Positions 47,850 through 57,360 of a stretch of DNA of 64,000 nucleotides are shown here, in pieces (positions within the stretch are counted from its first letter, which is position 1; each line of letters starts with the position of its first letter). This stretch comes from Helicobacter pylori (GTDB lineage: Bacteria; Campylobacterota; Campylobacteria; Campylobacterales; Helicobacteraceae). Both the position numbers and the translations under genes were made by a program. The DNA lies in contig CP032046.1 of the NCBI GenBank assembly GCA_008032955.1, positions 558,001-622,000 on the forward strand. The letters run 5' to 3'. The notes under the pieces were generated by a model. It was given only the letters and a program-made list of their open reading frames with translations. It ran no database searches and was not told where the DNA came from.

Positions 47850-47850
47850 G

Positions 47851-48312
47851 TTAATGGCTTTTTAAGTTTTTCAAATCCACTTCCCAAAAGAAATCAATCC
47901 ATTCGGGAGCGTCTTTTAAAAACGCGTCGGCTTTGTATTTCGCGCTTGTCTTTTGGAACAAACTCGCGCTATAAAACTTTTTATCAGGGTGTTTGTCTTG
48001 CAACACTTTAAGTACCGCTTCTAAAGAATTACCGCTATCTACGATTTCATCTACCACCAAAATGGTTTTTAAATGATCTTTAATCGTGGGGGTATTTTCA
48101 ATTTTTAGGGCGTTTTGTCGGTGGGTGGTGTCATAAGAAATCGCATTGATGCCATAAACTTCCCTTAAATCCCAGTGCAAACTCAAAAAATGCGTCAAAG
48201 TCATGCCCCCTCGCATCACGCACACAAGGGCTTCTGGGATACCACAAATTCGCTCCACTTGTTTAGCTAACTCCAGGCTGTCTTTTAAAAAGGCTTCATA
48301 AGAATAATGCAT
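47851..48312 (-). CDS. gpt: Phosphoribosyltransferase (purine type)
   Basis: 153 residues with the type I PRTase loop ILVVDEIVDSGNSLEAVL and the PPi loop CVMRGGMTLTHFL. H. pylori uses it for purine salvage; I recall it annotated as xanthine-guanine phosphoribosyltransferase. Substrate preference cannot be read from the sequence. It lies 1 base upstream of the rimO start on the same strand. Confidence 0.82.
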   Translation of the reverse strand: MHYSYEAFLKDSLELAKQVERICGIPEALVCVMRGGMTLTHFLSLHWDLREVYGINAISYDTTHRQNALKIENTPTIKDHLKTILVVDEIVDSGNSLEAVLKVLQDKHPDKKFYSASLFQKTSAKYKADAFLKDAPEWIDFFWEVDLKNLKSH

Positions 48313-48320
48313 TATAGTCC

Positions 48321-49429
48321 TTAAATTTCGTAATATTGCTTCAAAAAGGTTGTATTCGCCGCACCGTCAAATTCCCTTAAATCCAAATCGTTTAAGGCTA
48401 ATTCTAGGGCGTTTAAGGCGTAAGCGCTTTTATAAACAGGAATGATCCCCATGTGGTTGATGCGAATGAGCGCGTCTTTATAAGGCTCTTGTCCGCCCGC
48501 AAATTGCACCTGGTATTTTTCTTTTAAAAGGTTTCTTAATTCTTTGGCATGCTCGCTAACAATCGTTGTCATGCTCAAGCTCGGGCTTTTAGGGAAAATC
48601 TTTAAACCGAGCGCTAAAACGGCTTTTTGAGTGGCTAAAGCGACTCGTTTAGTCTCCTTATAGAGCACTTCAAAGCCCCCTAAATTCCGCACCAATTCAA
48701 AATAGCGCTGCAACCCTAAAGTGTGTAAAATAGGAGCGGTGTAGCTCGTGGTGTTATTCCTTTGGTTTTTCAATTCGCTCTTCAAATTGAAATAAAACCC
48801 CACATCGCGTTCTTCTATACGCTCAATTGCATTCTGGCTCAATGCGACTAGGCTCATCGCAGGAGGCAGCATGAACGCTTTTTGACTCCCTCCAATGAGT
48901 GCATCCACATGCGTTATTTCTAAAGGCTCAACCCCTAAAGCGGTGATCGCATCTACTATCACAAAAACATTCGGGTTAGTTTCTTTGATCGCTTGAGCGA
49001 TTTTTTCTACAGGGTGTCGTAACCCCCACTAGACTCGCATGCTTGAATGCAAAACGCATCAATGTTGGGGTTGGCTTTAAGCGCGTTTAATATTTTATCC
49101 ACTTGAGCCGGCGTGTCCCATTCATAGACTAATTCATGAGCTTTGATAGAATGGGCTTTAGCAATCTTGCCAAACCTTTCGCCAAACTTGCCCGCATTAA
49201 CAAAAAGCAACTCTTTTTGACACAAGGAAAGAACGCTCGCTTCCATAGCCCCCGTCCCGCTGCTGCTTAAAAGCAAAACTTCTTCTAAACCGGTCATTTT
49301 TTTTAAATTTTCTCGCACGCTTTGGAAAATCTTTTCAAAATCTTTAGTGCGGTGGTGGGGCATTGGCTGAGAAAAGCTTGATCGCATCTCTTCGCTAATA
49401 GCTACAGGGCCTGGAGTGAAAAGCAACAT
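48321..49429 (-). pseudogene. Class V aminotransferase (serine-pyruvate/alanine-glyoxylate type), frameshifted
   Basis: The two frames join into 369 residues if the GGG at 49012-49014 (minus-strand C3) were C4: SSGGYDTPVEKIAQAIKE. The N-terminal part has LLFTPGPVAISEEM and the SSGTGAMEA cofactor loop; the C-terminal part has the PLP lysine in LIGGSQKAFMLPPAM. Such enzymes transfer amino groups between serine or alanine and keto acids using PLP. The ATG at 49429 lies in a 149-base divergent gap from pgpA. Decay or sequencing error remain open. Confidence 0.85.
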
Positions 49430-49578
49430 TTTAAAATTAACCTTTAATTTTTAAAGAGAATTTAAAAGGTATCATACTAAAACGCGCTTAAAATTAAGCC
49501 TTATTGTTTAAGAAAATCGCTTTTTAATGCAAATAAAATGCTAAAATGCCATGATTTAAAAAGAATTTAAGGCAATGA

Positions 49579-50055
49579 TTGGATAAATTTAGTCTTCGCA
49601 CGTGTTTTTTAACCCTTTTTTTTAGCGGGTATTCTAAAAAAGCTCCAGGAACGATAGGGAGTTTAGTGGCGTTGTTATTAGGCTTACCTATTTTATTTTT
49701 TTCGGCTAACACTTTGTTTTTAGGGGCGATTTTTGTTGGGCTTATCGCTATCGCTCAAATAGACAAGGAAGAAGAAGAGACTAAGAGGCATGACAGCTCT
49801 TACATTGTGATAGACGAATTAGTGGGCATGTGGTTGGCGATGGCGATTAGCGGGTTATCGTTAGCGGGCGTGGTTTTGAGTTTTATCTTTTTTAGGATCT
49901 ATGATATGACTAAGCCCTCACTCATTGGCAAAATAGACAAAGAAGTTAAAGGGGGCTTAGGGGTTGTGGCTGATGACGCTTTAGCGGGTGTTTTAGCCGG
50001 ATTGAGCGCGTTATTAGTCATCCATATTTTGGGATTTTTCAATATTAAATTTTAA
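49579..50055 (+). CDS. pgpA: Phosphatidylglycerophosphatase A
   Basis: A 158-residue membrane protein with SGYSKKAPGTIGSLVA, DELVGMWLAM and the acidic motifs (RHDSSYIVIDE, RIYDMTKP, GVVADDALAGV) of the PgpA family. It dephosphorylates phosphatidylglycerol phosphate to phosphatidylglycerol. The start is TTG after AAGG; the nearby ATG at 49576 is out of frame and stops at once. It is the first of a run of plus-strand envelope genes. Confidence 0.9.
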   Translation: MDKFSLRTCFLTLFFSGYSKKAPGTIGSLVALLLGLPILFFSANTLFLGAIFVGLIAIAQIDKEEEETKRHDSSYIVIDELVGMWLAMAISGLSLAGVVLSFIFFRIYDMTKPSLIGKIDKEVKGGLGVVADDALAGVLAGLSALLVIHILGFFNIKF

Positions 50056-50132
50056 TTTTAAGAAAATTCAAAAGCCTTTTTTTAGGTAAATATAGATAGA
50101 CTTGATTGCAATCGTTTTTAGGGAGTTTGATC

Positions 50133-51176
50133 GTGGAGTTTTGCGTTTTATTTGGTGGGGCGAGTTTTGAGCATGAAATCAGTATTGTGAGCGCGATCGC
50201 GCTTAAAGGAGTGTTAAAAGACAGGATTAAACATTTTATTTTTTTAGATGAAAACCATCATTTTTATTTGATTGAAGAATCCAACATGCATTCAAAATAC
50301 TTCGCTCAAATCAAAGAAAAAAAATTACCCCCTCTAATCCTCACACACAATGGCTTGCTTAAAAACTCGTTTTTAGGCGCTAAGATAATAGAATTGCCTT
50401 TAGTGATCAATCTTGTGCATGGGGGCGATGGCGAAGACGGGAAATTAGCGAGCTTGTTGGAATTTTATCGTATCGCTTTCATAGGCCCCAGGATTGAAGC
50501 GAGCGTGCTGAGTTACAACAAATATTTAACCAAACTTTACGCCAAAGATTTAGGGGTAAAGACTTTAGATTATGTTCTTTTGAATGAAAAAAACCGCGCT
50601 AACGCCCTGGATTTGATTGGGTTTAATTTCCCTTTCATTGTCAAGCCCAGTAACGCCGGAAGCTCTTTAGGGGTGAGCGTTGTGAAAGAAGAAAAAGAAT
50701 TGATTTACGCTTTAGACAGCGCGTTTGAATATTCTAAAGAAGTCTTAATAGAGCCTTTCATTCAGGGAGTGAAAGAATACAATTTAGCCGGTTGCAAGAT
50801 CAAAAAGGATTTTTGTTTTTCTTATATTGAAGAGCCTAACAAACAGGAATTTTTAGATTTCAAACAAAAATATTTGGATTTTTCACGCAATAAAGCCCCT
50901 AAAGCGAATCTTTCTAACGCCCTAGAAGAACAATTAAAAGAAAATTTTAAAAAACTCTATAATGATTTGTTTAGTGGCGCGATCATCCGTTGCGATTTTT
51001 TTGTCATAGAAAATGAAGTGTATCTTAATGAGATCAACCCCATTCCTGGCAGTTTGGCCCATTATTTGTTTGATGATTTTAAAACAACGCTAGAAAATTT
51101 AGCGCAATCGTTACCCAAAACCCCTAAAATCCAAGTTAAAAACTCTTATTTGTTGCAAATCCAAAAGAATAAATGA
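50133..51176 (+). CDS. ddl: D-alanine--D-alanine ligase
   Basis: A 347-residue ATP-grasp ligase, the known length for H. pylori. It has VLFGGASFEHEISIVSA, the substrate loop VHGGDGEDG, VKPSNAGSSLGV, and the metal site EINPIPGS. It makes D-Ala-D-Ala for peptidoglycan. GTG at 50133 is chosen because AGGGAG is 8 bases upstream; an in-frame extension upstream has no ribosome site. The next gene starts directly after its stop; murF is two genes downstream. Confidence 0.96.
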   Translation: MEFCVLFGGASFEHEISIVSAIALKGVLKDRIKHFIFLDENHHFYLIEESNMHSKYFAQIKEKKLPPLILTHNGLLKNSFLGAKIIELPLVINLVHGGDGEDGKLASLLEFYRIAFIGPRIEASVLSYNKYLTKLYAKDLGVKTLDYVLLNEKNRANALDLIGFNFPFIVKPSNAGSSLGVSVVKEEKELIYALDSAFEYSKEVLIEPFIQGVKEYNLAGCKIKKDFCFSYIEEPNKQEFLDFKQKYLDFSRNKAPKANLSNALEEQLKENFKKLYNDLFSGAIIRCDFFVIENEVYLNEINPIPGSLAHYLFDDFKTTLENLAQSLPKTPKIQVKNSYLLQIQKNK

Positions 51177-51902
51177 ATGGCTAAACGCAGTATCGCTTAT
51201 TTGGATAGCGTTTTTGACATTTCCTACACTTTTATAGACCACCATAGCCCTTTAAACGCCTTGTTTTTGCATGGCTGGGGGAGCTCTAAAGAAATCATGC
51301 AACAAGCGTTTCAAGGCTGTTTTTTGGATTACAATCATTTGTATGTGGATTTGCCCGGCTTCAATCAAAGCCCTAACGATGAAAAAGTCTTAGAGACTAA
51401 AGATTATGCTAATATCATCAATTTATTCTTAAAAAGCGTGGGTAAAAAAGCGCATGTCGTTTTTGGGCATAGCTTTGGAGGGAAAGTAGCGATCTTGTGT
51501 GAAAACGAACGGATTGTTTTATTGAGCAGCGCGGGGATCTTAGAGCCAAAACCCTTAAAAGTGCGTTGTAAAATCCTTTTAGCTAAAATCTTTAAAAAAT
51601 TAGGCTTGAATTTAGGGTTTTTGAGGAGTAAGGACGCTATGGGGCTTAATCAAGCGATGTATGAAACCTTTAAAAAAGTGATTAGCGAAGACTTTAGCGA
51701 GCATTTCAAACGATGCGAGAAGGAAGTTTTATTATTTTGGGGTAAAGATGATAAAGCAACCCCCTTAAGCTCCGCTCAAAAAATGCAAACCTTATTGAAA
51801 AAGAGCGCGTTATTCGTTTTAGAAGGGGATCATTTCTTTTTTTTAAACCAAGCAAAAGAGATTGAAAAACTAGTGGAGAATTATCATCATGCAAAGTCTT
51901 AG
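51177..51902 (+). CDS. Alpha/beta hydrolase
   Basis: A 241-residue alpha/beta-hydrolase: oxyanion region FLHGWGSSKE, nucleophile elbow GHSFGGK (Ser around residue 99), catalytic Asp in WGKDDKATP and His in EGDHFFF. Substrate is unknown. Its ATG follows the ddl stop at once and its end overlaps the murF start by 14 bases, so it is expressed with cell-wall genes. Confidence 0.85.
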   Translation: MAKRSIAYLDSVFDISYTFIDHHSPLNALFLHGWGSSKEIMQQAFQGCFLDYNHLYVDLPGFNQSPNDEKVLETKDYANIINLFLKSVGKKAHVVFGHSFGGKVAILCENERIVLLSSAGILEPKPLKVRCKILLAKIFKKLGLNLGFLRSKDAMGLNQAMYETFKKVISEDFSEHFKRCEKEVLLFWGKDDKATPLSSAQKMQTLLKKSALFVLEGDHFFFLNQAKEIEKLVENYHHAKS

Positions 51903-53370
51903 TTGGCTGAATTTAGCGTTTCGTTGGCTCTTTATAACAGGGCTTGGCTATTATATGATGACTTTATTGCAATGGTATCATTACAGCGTGTTTAGGATCT
52001 TAACCAAGCACCACAAAATGCGTTGGCATGGGATTTATTTTCTCTTGCCTTTAGGGGTGTTTATCCTATCGTATGCTTTCAAAATGCCGTTTGTTTTTGA
52101 TTTCTTTTGCGGCGTTGTTCAAATGCCCATGCTCATTATCTGGGCCAAACGCAACGACAAGCCTTTAGTTTTCACGCCAAGGGTGAAGCGCTTTTTTATT
52201 TTCTTATTACTCTTTTTAATCTTGCATGAAATCTTAAACACAGAATTAGCCCCTTTAAATGGGATTTCGCTCGCACTGGGCTATTTGTGTTTATTTATAT
52301 TCGTTTTGAGCGCTTCTTTAATCTTTGAAAAAGTCCTATCCAAGCAGTATTTGCAAACCGCTAAAGACAAAATCGCCTCTTTAAAGAATTTAAAAGTCAT
52401 CGCCATTACCGGAAGCTTTGGGAAAACCAGCACCAAAAATTTCTTGCATCAAATCTTACAAACCACATTCAACGCGCATGCAAGCCCCAAAAGCGTCAAC
52501 ACCCTTTTAGGCATTGCGAACGATATTAACCAGAATTTAGATGATAAGAGCGAAATCTATATCGCTGAAGCCGGGGCAAGGAATAAGGGCGATATTAAAG
52601 AAATCACCCGCCTCATTGAACCGCACCTTGTTGTGGTCGCAGAAGTGGGCGAGCAGCATTTAGAATACTTTAAAACTTTAGAAAATATTTGCGAAACTAA
52701 AGCGGAATTATTGGATTCCAAGCGCTTAGAAAAAGCCTTTTGTTACTCTGTGGAAAAGATCAAGCCCTATGCCTCTAAAGATAGCCCTTTAATAGATGTT
52801 TCTAGCCTGGTTAAAAACATCCAATCCACTTTAAAAGGCACTTCTTTTGAAATGCTTTTAGATAGTGTTTGGGAAAAATTTGAAACGAAGGTTTTAGGCA
52901 AATTCAACGCTTATAATATCGCTTCAGCCATTTTAATCGCTAAGCATTTAGGATTAGAAACCGAAAGGATCAAACGGCTTGTTTTAGAACTCAACCCTAT
53001 CGCCCATCGTTTGCAACTTTTGGAAGTGAATCAAAAAATCATCATAGACGATAGCTTTAATGGGAATTTAAAGGGCATGTTAGAGGGCATTCGTTTAGCG
53101 AGCTTGCATGAGGGGCGTAAAGTCATTGTAACACCAGGATTAGTGGAAAGCAATACAGAAAGTAATGAGATTTTAGCCCAAAAAATAGACGGGGTTTTTG
53201 ATGTCGCTATCATCACAGGGGAGTTGAATTCCAAAACGATTGCTTCCAAATTGAAAACCCCTCAAAAAATCTTACTCAAGGATAAGGCGCAATTGGAAAA
53301 TATCTTACAAGCCACCACGATTCAAGGCGATTTGATTTTATTCGCTAATGACGCCCCTAATTACATTTAG
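51889..53370 (+). CDS. murF: MurF-type Mur ligase with an N-terminal membrane domain
   Basis: 493 residues. The last 330 are a Mur ligase: ATP loop ITGSFGKTSTKNFL, AEAGARNKGDI, and the C-terminal IIDDSFNGNLKGML. It adds D-Ala-D-Ala to UDP-MurNAc-tripeptide, fitting ddl nearby. The first about 150 residues are four or five membrane helices (GLGYYMMTLLQW, GIYFLLPLGVFILSYAF, FFIFLLLFLILHEIL) in place of the usual MurF N-terminal domain, placing the enzyme at the inner membrane. ATG lies inside the preceding gene. Confidence 0.92.
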   Translation: MQSLSWLNLAFRWLFITGLGYYMMTLLQWYHYSVFRILTKHHKMRWHGIYFLLPLGVFILSYAFKMPFVFDFFCGVVQMPMLIIWAKRNDKPLVFTPRVKRFFIFLLLFLILHEILNTELAPLNGISLALGYLCLFIFVLSASLIFEKVLSKQYLQTAKDKIASLKNLKVIAITGSFGKTSTKNFLHQILQTTFNAHASPKSVNTLLGIANDINQNLDDKSEIYIAEAGARNKGDIKEITRLIEPHLVVVAEVGEQHLEYFKTLENICETKAELLDSKRLEKAFCYSVEKIKPYASKDSPLIDVSSLVKNIQSTLKGTSFEMLLDSVWEKFETKVLGKFNAYNIASAILIAKHLGLETERIKRLVLELNPIAHRLQLLEVNQKIIIDDSFNGNLKGMLEGIRLASLHEGRKVIVTPGLVESNTESNEILAQKIDGVFDVAIITGELNSKTIASKLKTPQKILLKDKAQLENILQATTIQGDLILFANDAPNYI

Positions 53371-53379
53371 GAAATGAAC

Positions 53380-53865
53380 ATGCAACATTTATACGCTCCT
53401 TGGCGCGAAAATTATTTGAAAGAAAAAATTAAGAGTTGTGTCTTTTGTGAGATTTCTCAAAACCCCACAAAAGATCCAGAAAACAGAGTGCTTTATAGAA
53501 ATAGCGATCTCTTTGTGGTGATGAACGCCTACCCTTATAACCCGGGGCATTTGTTGATCATTCCTCATGAGCATCAAGCGAGCGTGGAACTTTTAGATCT
53601 GAATACTTGGCTGAACATGAATATATTAGTGCCTAAAGTGTTAAAAGCGTTGTATGCTTATGGCGCTCAAGGGATCAATGTAGGTTTGAATTTGCACAGA
53701 AACGCCGGAGCAGGGATCCCTGAGCATTTGCACATGCATTTAGTGCCTAGGTTTTTAGGCGATAGCAATTTTATAAGCGTTATCGCTCAAACTAGGGTGT
53801 GCGGGATTGATTTAAATGAAACCTATCTTACCTTAAAAAACTTATTAGAAAAGGAGCTTGGTTGA
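53380..53865 (+). CDS. HIT-family nucleotide hydrolase/transferase
   Basis: 161 residues with the HIT triad EHLHMHLVP near the C-terminus, the N-terminal YAPWREN, a Cys pair CVFCEI and a GHLLIIPHEH block, resembling Ap4A phosphorylase-type members. It acts on dinucleoside polyphosphates or nucleotide adducts; exact substrate unknown. ATG at 53380 is preferred over 53374 because AGGAA lies at a better distance. Confidence 0.85.
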   Translation: MQHLYAPWRENYLKEKIKSCVFCEISQNPTKDPENRVLYRNSDLFVVMNAYPYNPGHLLIIPHEHQASVELLDLNTWLNMNILVPKVLKALYAYGAQGINVGLNLHRNAGAGIPEHLHMHLVPRFLGDSNFISVIAQTRVCGIDLNETYLTLKNLLEKELG

Positions 53866-53929
53866 AAACAAACGCTTTTAGTTTGGGTGCGCTACAATTG
53901 ATTTTAATTCATTTTAGGGAGTGTCAGCG

Positions 53930-54886
53930 ATGAAGGCGCGTGGGTTTAAGGCAAAGATGCGTGGGTTTAAGATTTTTTCAGGGAGCGCTCACCCTGCATT
54001 TGGCAAAGAAGTGTCAAAGCATTTAGGCTTTCCCTTATCCAAAGCGGTGATTGGGAAATTCAGCGATGGCGAAATCAATATCCAAATCAGCGAATCGGTG
54101 CGCGGTAAGGATATTTTTATCATCCAGCCCACTTGCATGCCTGTCAATGACAATTTGATGGAATTGTTAGCCATGGTAGATGCTTTAAGGCGCAGTTCGG
54201 CCAATTCTATCACAGCGGTGTTGCCGTATTTTGGCTATGCCAGACAGGACAGAAAAGCGGCTCCACGAGTGCCTATCACGGCTAAAATGGTCGCTAATTT
54301 GATGCAAGAAGTGGGGATTGAAAGGATCATTACGATGGATTTGCATGCCGGGCAAATCCAAGGCTTTTTTGATGTGCCGGTAGATAATTTATACGGATCT
54401 ATCGTCTTTAGAGATTATATCCGCTCTAAAGCGTTAAAAAACCCTGTGATCGCTAGCCCTGATGTGGGTGGGGTTACAAGAGCTAGGTATTTTGCCAATC
54501 AAATGGGCTTAGATTTAATCATCGTGGATAAGCGCCGTGAAAAAGCTAATGAAAGCGAAGTGATGAATATTATCGGCTCAGCAAAGGAGCGCGATGTGAT
54601 TTTAGTGGATGATATGATTGATACCGCAGGCACGATCTGTAAAGCCGCTTTGGCCTTAAAAGAGCAAGGGGCAACTTCTGTCATGGCGTTAGGCACGCAT
54701 GCGGTTTTGAGTGGGAATGCGATCAAGCGCATTAAAGAAAGCGCGTTAGATGAAGTGGTGATAACTAACTCTATCCCTTTAGTTCAAAAATGCGATAAAA
54801 TCACCACTTTAAGCGTAGCACCCTTATTTGCGGAAGTGATCAGAAGGATTTATCATAACGAAAGCGTCCAATCGCTTTTCACTTAA
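53930..54886 (+). CDS. prs: Ribose-phosphate pyrophosphokinase
   Basis: 318 residues, the normal length. It has GKFSDGEINIQI, PYFGYARQDRKA, the PRPP-binding VDDMIDTAGTI loop and flexible-loop residues. It makes PRPP from ribose-5-phosphate and ATP for nucleotides and amino acids. ATG at 53930 is chosen because AGGGAG is 9 bases upstream; the in-frame GTG at 53921 abuts that site. Confidence 0.96.
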   Translation: MKARGFKAKMRGFKIFSGSAHPAFGKEVSKHLGFPLSKAVIGKFSDGEINIQISESVRGKDIFIIQPTCMPVNDNLMELLAMVDALRRSSANSITAVLPYFGYARQDRKAAPRVPITAKMVANLMQEVGIERIITMDLHAGQIQGFFDVPVDNLYGSIVFRDYIRSKALKNPVIASPDVGGVTRARYFANQMGLDLIIVDKRREKANESEVMNIIGSAKERDVILVDDMIDTAGTICKAALALKEQGATSVMALGTHAVLSGNAIKRIKESALDEVVITNSIPLVQKCDKITTLSVAPLFAEVIRRIYHNESVQSLFT

Positions 54887-54908
54887 AAAAGGAATAAAAA
54901 AGCGGGAG

Positions 54909-54985
54909 TGGTGGATTCTGTAGGACTTGAACCTACGACCAATCGGTTATGAGCCGAGCGCTCTGACCAGCTGAGCTAAGAATCC
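54909..54985 (-). tRNA. tRNA with CAU anticodon (Ile2 or elongator Met)
   Basis: On the minus strand 54985 to 54909 folds as a full tRNA: acceptor GGATTCT with AGAATCC, D-arm AGCTCAGCTGGTCAGAGC, anticodon stem with CTCATAA (anticodon CAT), T-arm GTAGGTTCAAGTCCTAC, discriminator A and encoded CCA. It is not the initiator (paired first base). The variable and T-stem bases look closer to the Ile2 type, the substrate of TilS, but I cannot separate the two firmly. Confidence 0.92.
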
Positions 54986-56092
54986 AAAATTCCCAAAGGA
55001 TGGTTTGCTATTGTATCCAAAAATATAGCGAAAAGCAAGCAGGTTTTCTAGGATTGCAAACAGGATCATAAAAGTGATAAAACTGCTCCCCCCATAGCTG
55101 AATAAAGGCAAGGGAATCCCCACCACAGGGGCTAACCCTAAAGTCATGGCGATATTCACGCTGGAATAAACAAAGATTAAAATAGAAATCCCAAGGGCTA
55201 CAATCTTTAAAAACCAATCGCTGTTGCTCTCAAACAGATAAAAAAATAAATGCAAACTCAAGCCTATATAAATCGCAAAAAGCAACATAGCCCCTAAAAA
55301 CCCGAAACGCTCCACGAAGTAAGCGAAGATAAAATCGCTCGTTGCAATAGGCAAGAATTTGAATTTGGTTTGCGTGCAGGCCTCTTTAGATTTGCCTAAA
55401 AACCCACCGGAACCTATGGCGATAATGGATTGCATGACATGGTAATTAGGTTTTTCAGAAAGAAAGTCTGCGATGCGCTTTTTTTGGTAATCATGCAAAA
55501 AATGATAAGCGATGGGCGAAGCCACTAAAAGAGCGATAAAAAGAGGGAGCCACACCCTAGTCCTTAAACCCACGATAAGTAAAATCCCAAAACCCATGAT
55601 GAGCACAATAAGAGCCGTGCCTAAATCAGGCTGTTTTAAAATCAAAGCCGCTGGTAAGCAAATGTAAAAACTAAGCTTTAAAAACATGCCCCAATCATAG
55701 CCCTTAAAAGGAGGCGGGTTGATTTTAATCAAATGCGCTAATAACAAAAGGATAGCGATTTTCACGGGTTCGCTGGGCTGTAAGGTGATAGAGGTAAAGG
55801 GAATGACTAGCCATCGTTGCGCCCCAAGCTTACTCGATCCCATAAAATCCACTAACGCTAATAAAATAACGCACGCCCAATAAAACACAAAGAGCCACCG
55901 ATCGAGCTTTCTGAAAGGGATAAAAAACACTACCCAAAAGAGAAGAAACCCTATCGCATAATAAACCCCTTGCTTCAAGCTCAAAACCGCGCTGCTCTCA
56001 AAAATCAATAAAAAAGAAACCACCAACAAGGGAATAATAAACACAAAAGGCAAAAGATCAAAATGCATCCAAATCCTTTTGTCTAATGCCAT
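54947..56092 (-). CDS. rodA: Rod-shape SEDS glycosyltransferase RodA
   Basis: 381 residues and about ten membrane helices, with LGAQRWLVIPFTSITLQPSEPVKIA, GFLGKSKEACTQTKFKFLPIATSDFIFAYFVERFG and the PLFSYGGSSF signature. SEDS proteins polymerise peptidoglycan glycan strands during elongation. The last 12 codons (FLAQLVRALGS and stop) are read from the 5' half of the tRNA gene: the stop at 54947-54949 is in the anticodon arm. This overlap is on the same strand. Confidence 0.93.
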   Translation of the reverse strand: MALDKRIWMHFDLLPFVFIIPLLVVSFLLIFESSAVLSLKQGVYYAIGFLLFWVVFFIPFRKLDRWLFVFYWACVILLALVDFMGSSKLGAQRWLVIPFTSITLQPSEPVKIAILLLLAHLIKINPPPFKGYDWGMFLKLSFYICLPAALILKQPDLGTALIVLIMGFGILLIVGLRTRVWLPLFIALLVASPIAYHFLHDYQKKRIADFLSEKPNYHVMQSIIAIGSGGFLGKSKEACTQTKFKFLPIATSDFIFAYFVERFGFLGAMLLFAIYIGLSLHLFFYLFESNSDWFLKIVALGISILIFVYSSVNIAMTLGLAPVVGIPLPLFSYGGSSFITFMILFAILENLLAFRYIFGYNSKPSFGNFGFLAQLVRALGS

Positions 56093-56114
56093 GCGTTTTT
56101 CATAACCCCTAATC

Positions 56115-57272
56115 TTATTGCGTTAATTTTTTGATTGTATCCAAGTTGAGATAATTCTCCTTAAAGAGAGAAGTTATCATGCCAACTTCATCAGGCAATT
56201 CGACTTCGCCCGTCTCATCATTAAAGCACTTTTCTAGCACTTTCAAATACGCAAACCCAATGCCTTCTGTGATAACAGCAGCGGTTGCGCCCCCTGCAAC
56301 ACTCCCCACAACAGGAATGAATTTAAGGAAACCATTAACGAGCGTTCTCCCCACTTGCGCGACAGCGGTTACGCCTAACAATCCTGCGACCAAACTCGCG
56401 CCCACAGATTTATCCAAATCCATCCCAAAAGCGTCATTCATTTTATAGATCATTCCTGCTTGAATGGGCGCAATAGCGAGTGCATCGCTAAAAGGTATGG
56501 GGATAAGCCCAGCCGCTCCTGCAGCTCCTGATGCAACATGGATAATGGTTTTACATTCCTCTATCATGGCCTGTTTTCTTTCTTGAATCTTAACTTTTTG
56601 AATACTCAAGAAATGCCTTCTCTTATTTTTTTCAGCGTCTGAAAGGTATTTTTTCGTTTCATCTACCAATTCTTCTAAACCTTCAACAGGGACTTTCAAC
56701 CCCCTAAATGAAAAGGCAACCGAATTGACCCTCACATAGGCTCTGACAAAACCTTTAAACCCCCATTCTTCGCCTATGATCTCTTTAGTTTCTTGGACAA
56801 ACGCATCGCCGACTTCGGCTTGAGTGTGTGTGAAAACGACAATCGTTGGGATATTCCAACTTTTAGTGAAGCTTAATAACTCTCTCTCTCTCTCTTGAAT
56901 CCTACCAGAAGTCTCTTTAACGCACAGATACGCCACATCAATGGCTTCTTTTTCGCTAAGCGTTTTAAAAGAATCTTCCATTTCTTTTTTAATGCTTTGC
57001 ATGGTATCGTGGTAATCTTTACCTTCAATGCCTTTGGTGTCCCATAAAATCAAGCCCTTCTGTTCATCAATGTATTTTTCAAGGTGCTGAGTGATGGGTT
57101 TTCCTACGCCTGCTTTAGCGATTTCTTTACCAAAGAGAGCGTTAATGAGCGAGCTTTTACCACTCCCAGTATACCCCATAAGCAAAATATTCATCATTGG
57201 TATCTGTGTTGTTTTTTTAATATTGTCATACAATTCATTAAAAATGATTTGAGCCACAAAATGTTGGCTCAC
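56115..57272 (-). CDS. GTPase with a DUF697-like membrane-active C-terminus
   Basis: 385 residues: G1 GYTGSGKSSLINALFG near residue 33, G3 DTKGIEG near 77, G4-like FTHTQ rather than NKxD. The C-terminal third is hydrophobic and Gly/Ala-rich (HVASGAAGAAGLIPIPFSDALAIAPIQAGM, GFLKFIPVVGSVAGGATAA), as in DUF697 proteins. GTG at 57272 gives this length; a start at the MM near residue 26 is possible. It is the third membrane-linked GTPase in the window and could cooperate with the 42.9-46.3 kb pair, but only family likeness suggests this. Confidence 0.75.
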   Translation of the reverse strand: MSQHFVAQIIFNELYDNIKKTTQIPMMNILLMGYTGSGKSSLINALFGKEIAKAGVGKPITQHLEKYIDEQKGLILWDTKGIEGKDYHDTMQSIKKEMEDSFKTLSEKEAIDVAYLCVKETSGRIQERERELLSFTKSWNIPTIVVFTHTQAEVGDAFVQETKEIIGEEWGFKGFVRAYVRVNSVAFSFRGLKVPVEGLEELVDETKKYLSDAEKNKRRHFLSIQKVKIQERKQAMIEECKTIIHVASGAAGAAGLIPIPFSDALAIAPIQAGMIYKMNDAFGMDLDKSVGASLVAGLLGVTAVAQVGRTLVNGFLKFIPVVGSVAGGATAAVITEGIGFAYLKVLEKCFNDETGEVELPDEVGMITSLFKENYLNLDTIKKLTQ

Positions 57273-57360
57273 CGATTATAGCGTATTCAAATAATGAAAT
57301 AGGATTTTTTTAAGGTTTTGAGTAGAATAATGGTTTTTAAAAATGCAAAAAAGAGTTTGA

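Noticed and set aside
56880..56900. CT/GA repeat in the DUF697 GTPase gene as a phase switch
   Set aside because: Only about 7 alternating units (CTCTCTCTCTCTC) deep in the coding region, in frame, with no known switch at this gene.
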